Positions 41,059 to 41,065 of a stretch of DNA of 41,065 nt are shown in pieces. Both the position numbers and the translations under genes were made by a program. Each line of letters opens with the position of its first letter. The first letter of the stretch is position 1. The notes beneath the pieces were generated by a model that was given only the letters and a program-made list of their open reading frames with translations, was not told the DNA's origin and searched no databases. This DNA comes from Alistipes sp. CAG:435 (GTDB taxonomy: Bacteria; Bacteroidota; Bacteroidia; Bacteroidales; UBA932), in the NCBI GenBank assembly GCA_000433355.1, contig FR893178.1, positions 57,770-98,834 on the forward strand, written 5' to 3'.

Positions 41059-41065
41059 AGTCGTT

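Noticed and set aside
1..41065. GAATAT as an FtsK-orienting (KOPS) or AddAB Chi sequence
   Set aside because: Such words are polar and should be skewed to one strand; the hand count is about equal on both strands, so this reading is not favoured.

Overview
The window reads as a chromosomal segment of a Bacteroidales (Bacteroidota) bacterium of moderately high GC. I infer this from the gene content: DUF4493 and PCMD surface lipoproteins, a fimbrillin-like lipoprotein, DUF4199 and DUF4290 proteins, a DksA-like protein that has lost its zinc cysteines, and an IleRS2-type isoleucyl-tRNA synthetase. The Bacteroidota promoter element TAnnTTTG, often with TTTG 18-20 bp upstream, also recurs at the expected places. 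Genus and species cannot be read from the sequence.

Layout. 1-4.3 kb: the partial infC and thrS (minus) diverge from a DUF4199 membrane protein and a polyprenol-phosphate type GT2 glycosyltransferase (plus). A strong hairpin and then a 163-bp near-perfect palindrome follow (4320-4482). 4.5-13.3 kb: one minus-strand operon of seven exported proteins (fimbrillin-like lipoprotein, two DUF4493 lipoproteins, a DUF4493+PCMD lipoprotein, two paralogous 247-residue predicted beta-barrels, a second PCMD lipoprotein). It sits behind a canonical promoter and is the most accessory-looking part of the window. 13.3-15.3 kb: a TlpA-like thioredoxin, a DUF3795 protein, a possible decayed sigma-factor fragment and tRNA-Ser(UGA). 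15.3-19.8 kb: ileS, a dksA-like gene and lspA (minus). 19.9-22.5 kb: cvpA, tsaB, rpiB and truB (plus). 22.5-25.7 kb: a lipoprotein resembling a subtilase propeptide, ApbE, a FISUMP-domain lipoprotein and LolA. 25.7-34.9 kb: FtsK, DUF4290 and an AddAB-type helicase-nuclease pair (minus). 35.2-40.1 kb: reverse rubrerythrin (plus), then HslR, a phosphomannose-isomerase homologue lacking its metal ligands, and a GH31 glycosidase (minus). The right end holds an unassigned three-helix membrane protein and a tiny proline-rich ORF.

How it fits together. Most of the window is housekeeping: translation (ThrRS, IleRS, IF3, TsaB, TruB, tRNA-Ser), lipoprotein maturation and transport (LspA, LolA), chromosome segregation and repair (FtsK, AddAB) and peroxide defence. 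The seven-gene operon is probably a surface structure whose lipoproteins would need LspA and LolA.

The most unusual signal is not a gene. The hexamer GAATAT/ATATTC occurs about 69 times on each strand by hand count, against roughly 15 in total expected from composition. It appears in all coding frames and in intergenic DNA. No CRISPR array, intact transposase or prophage was seen.
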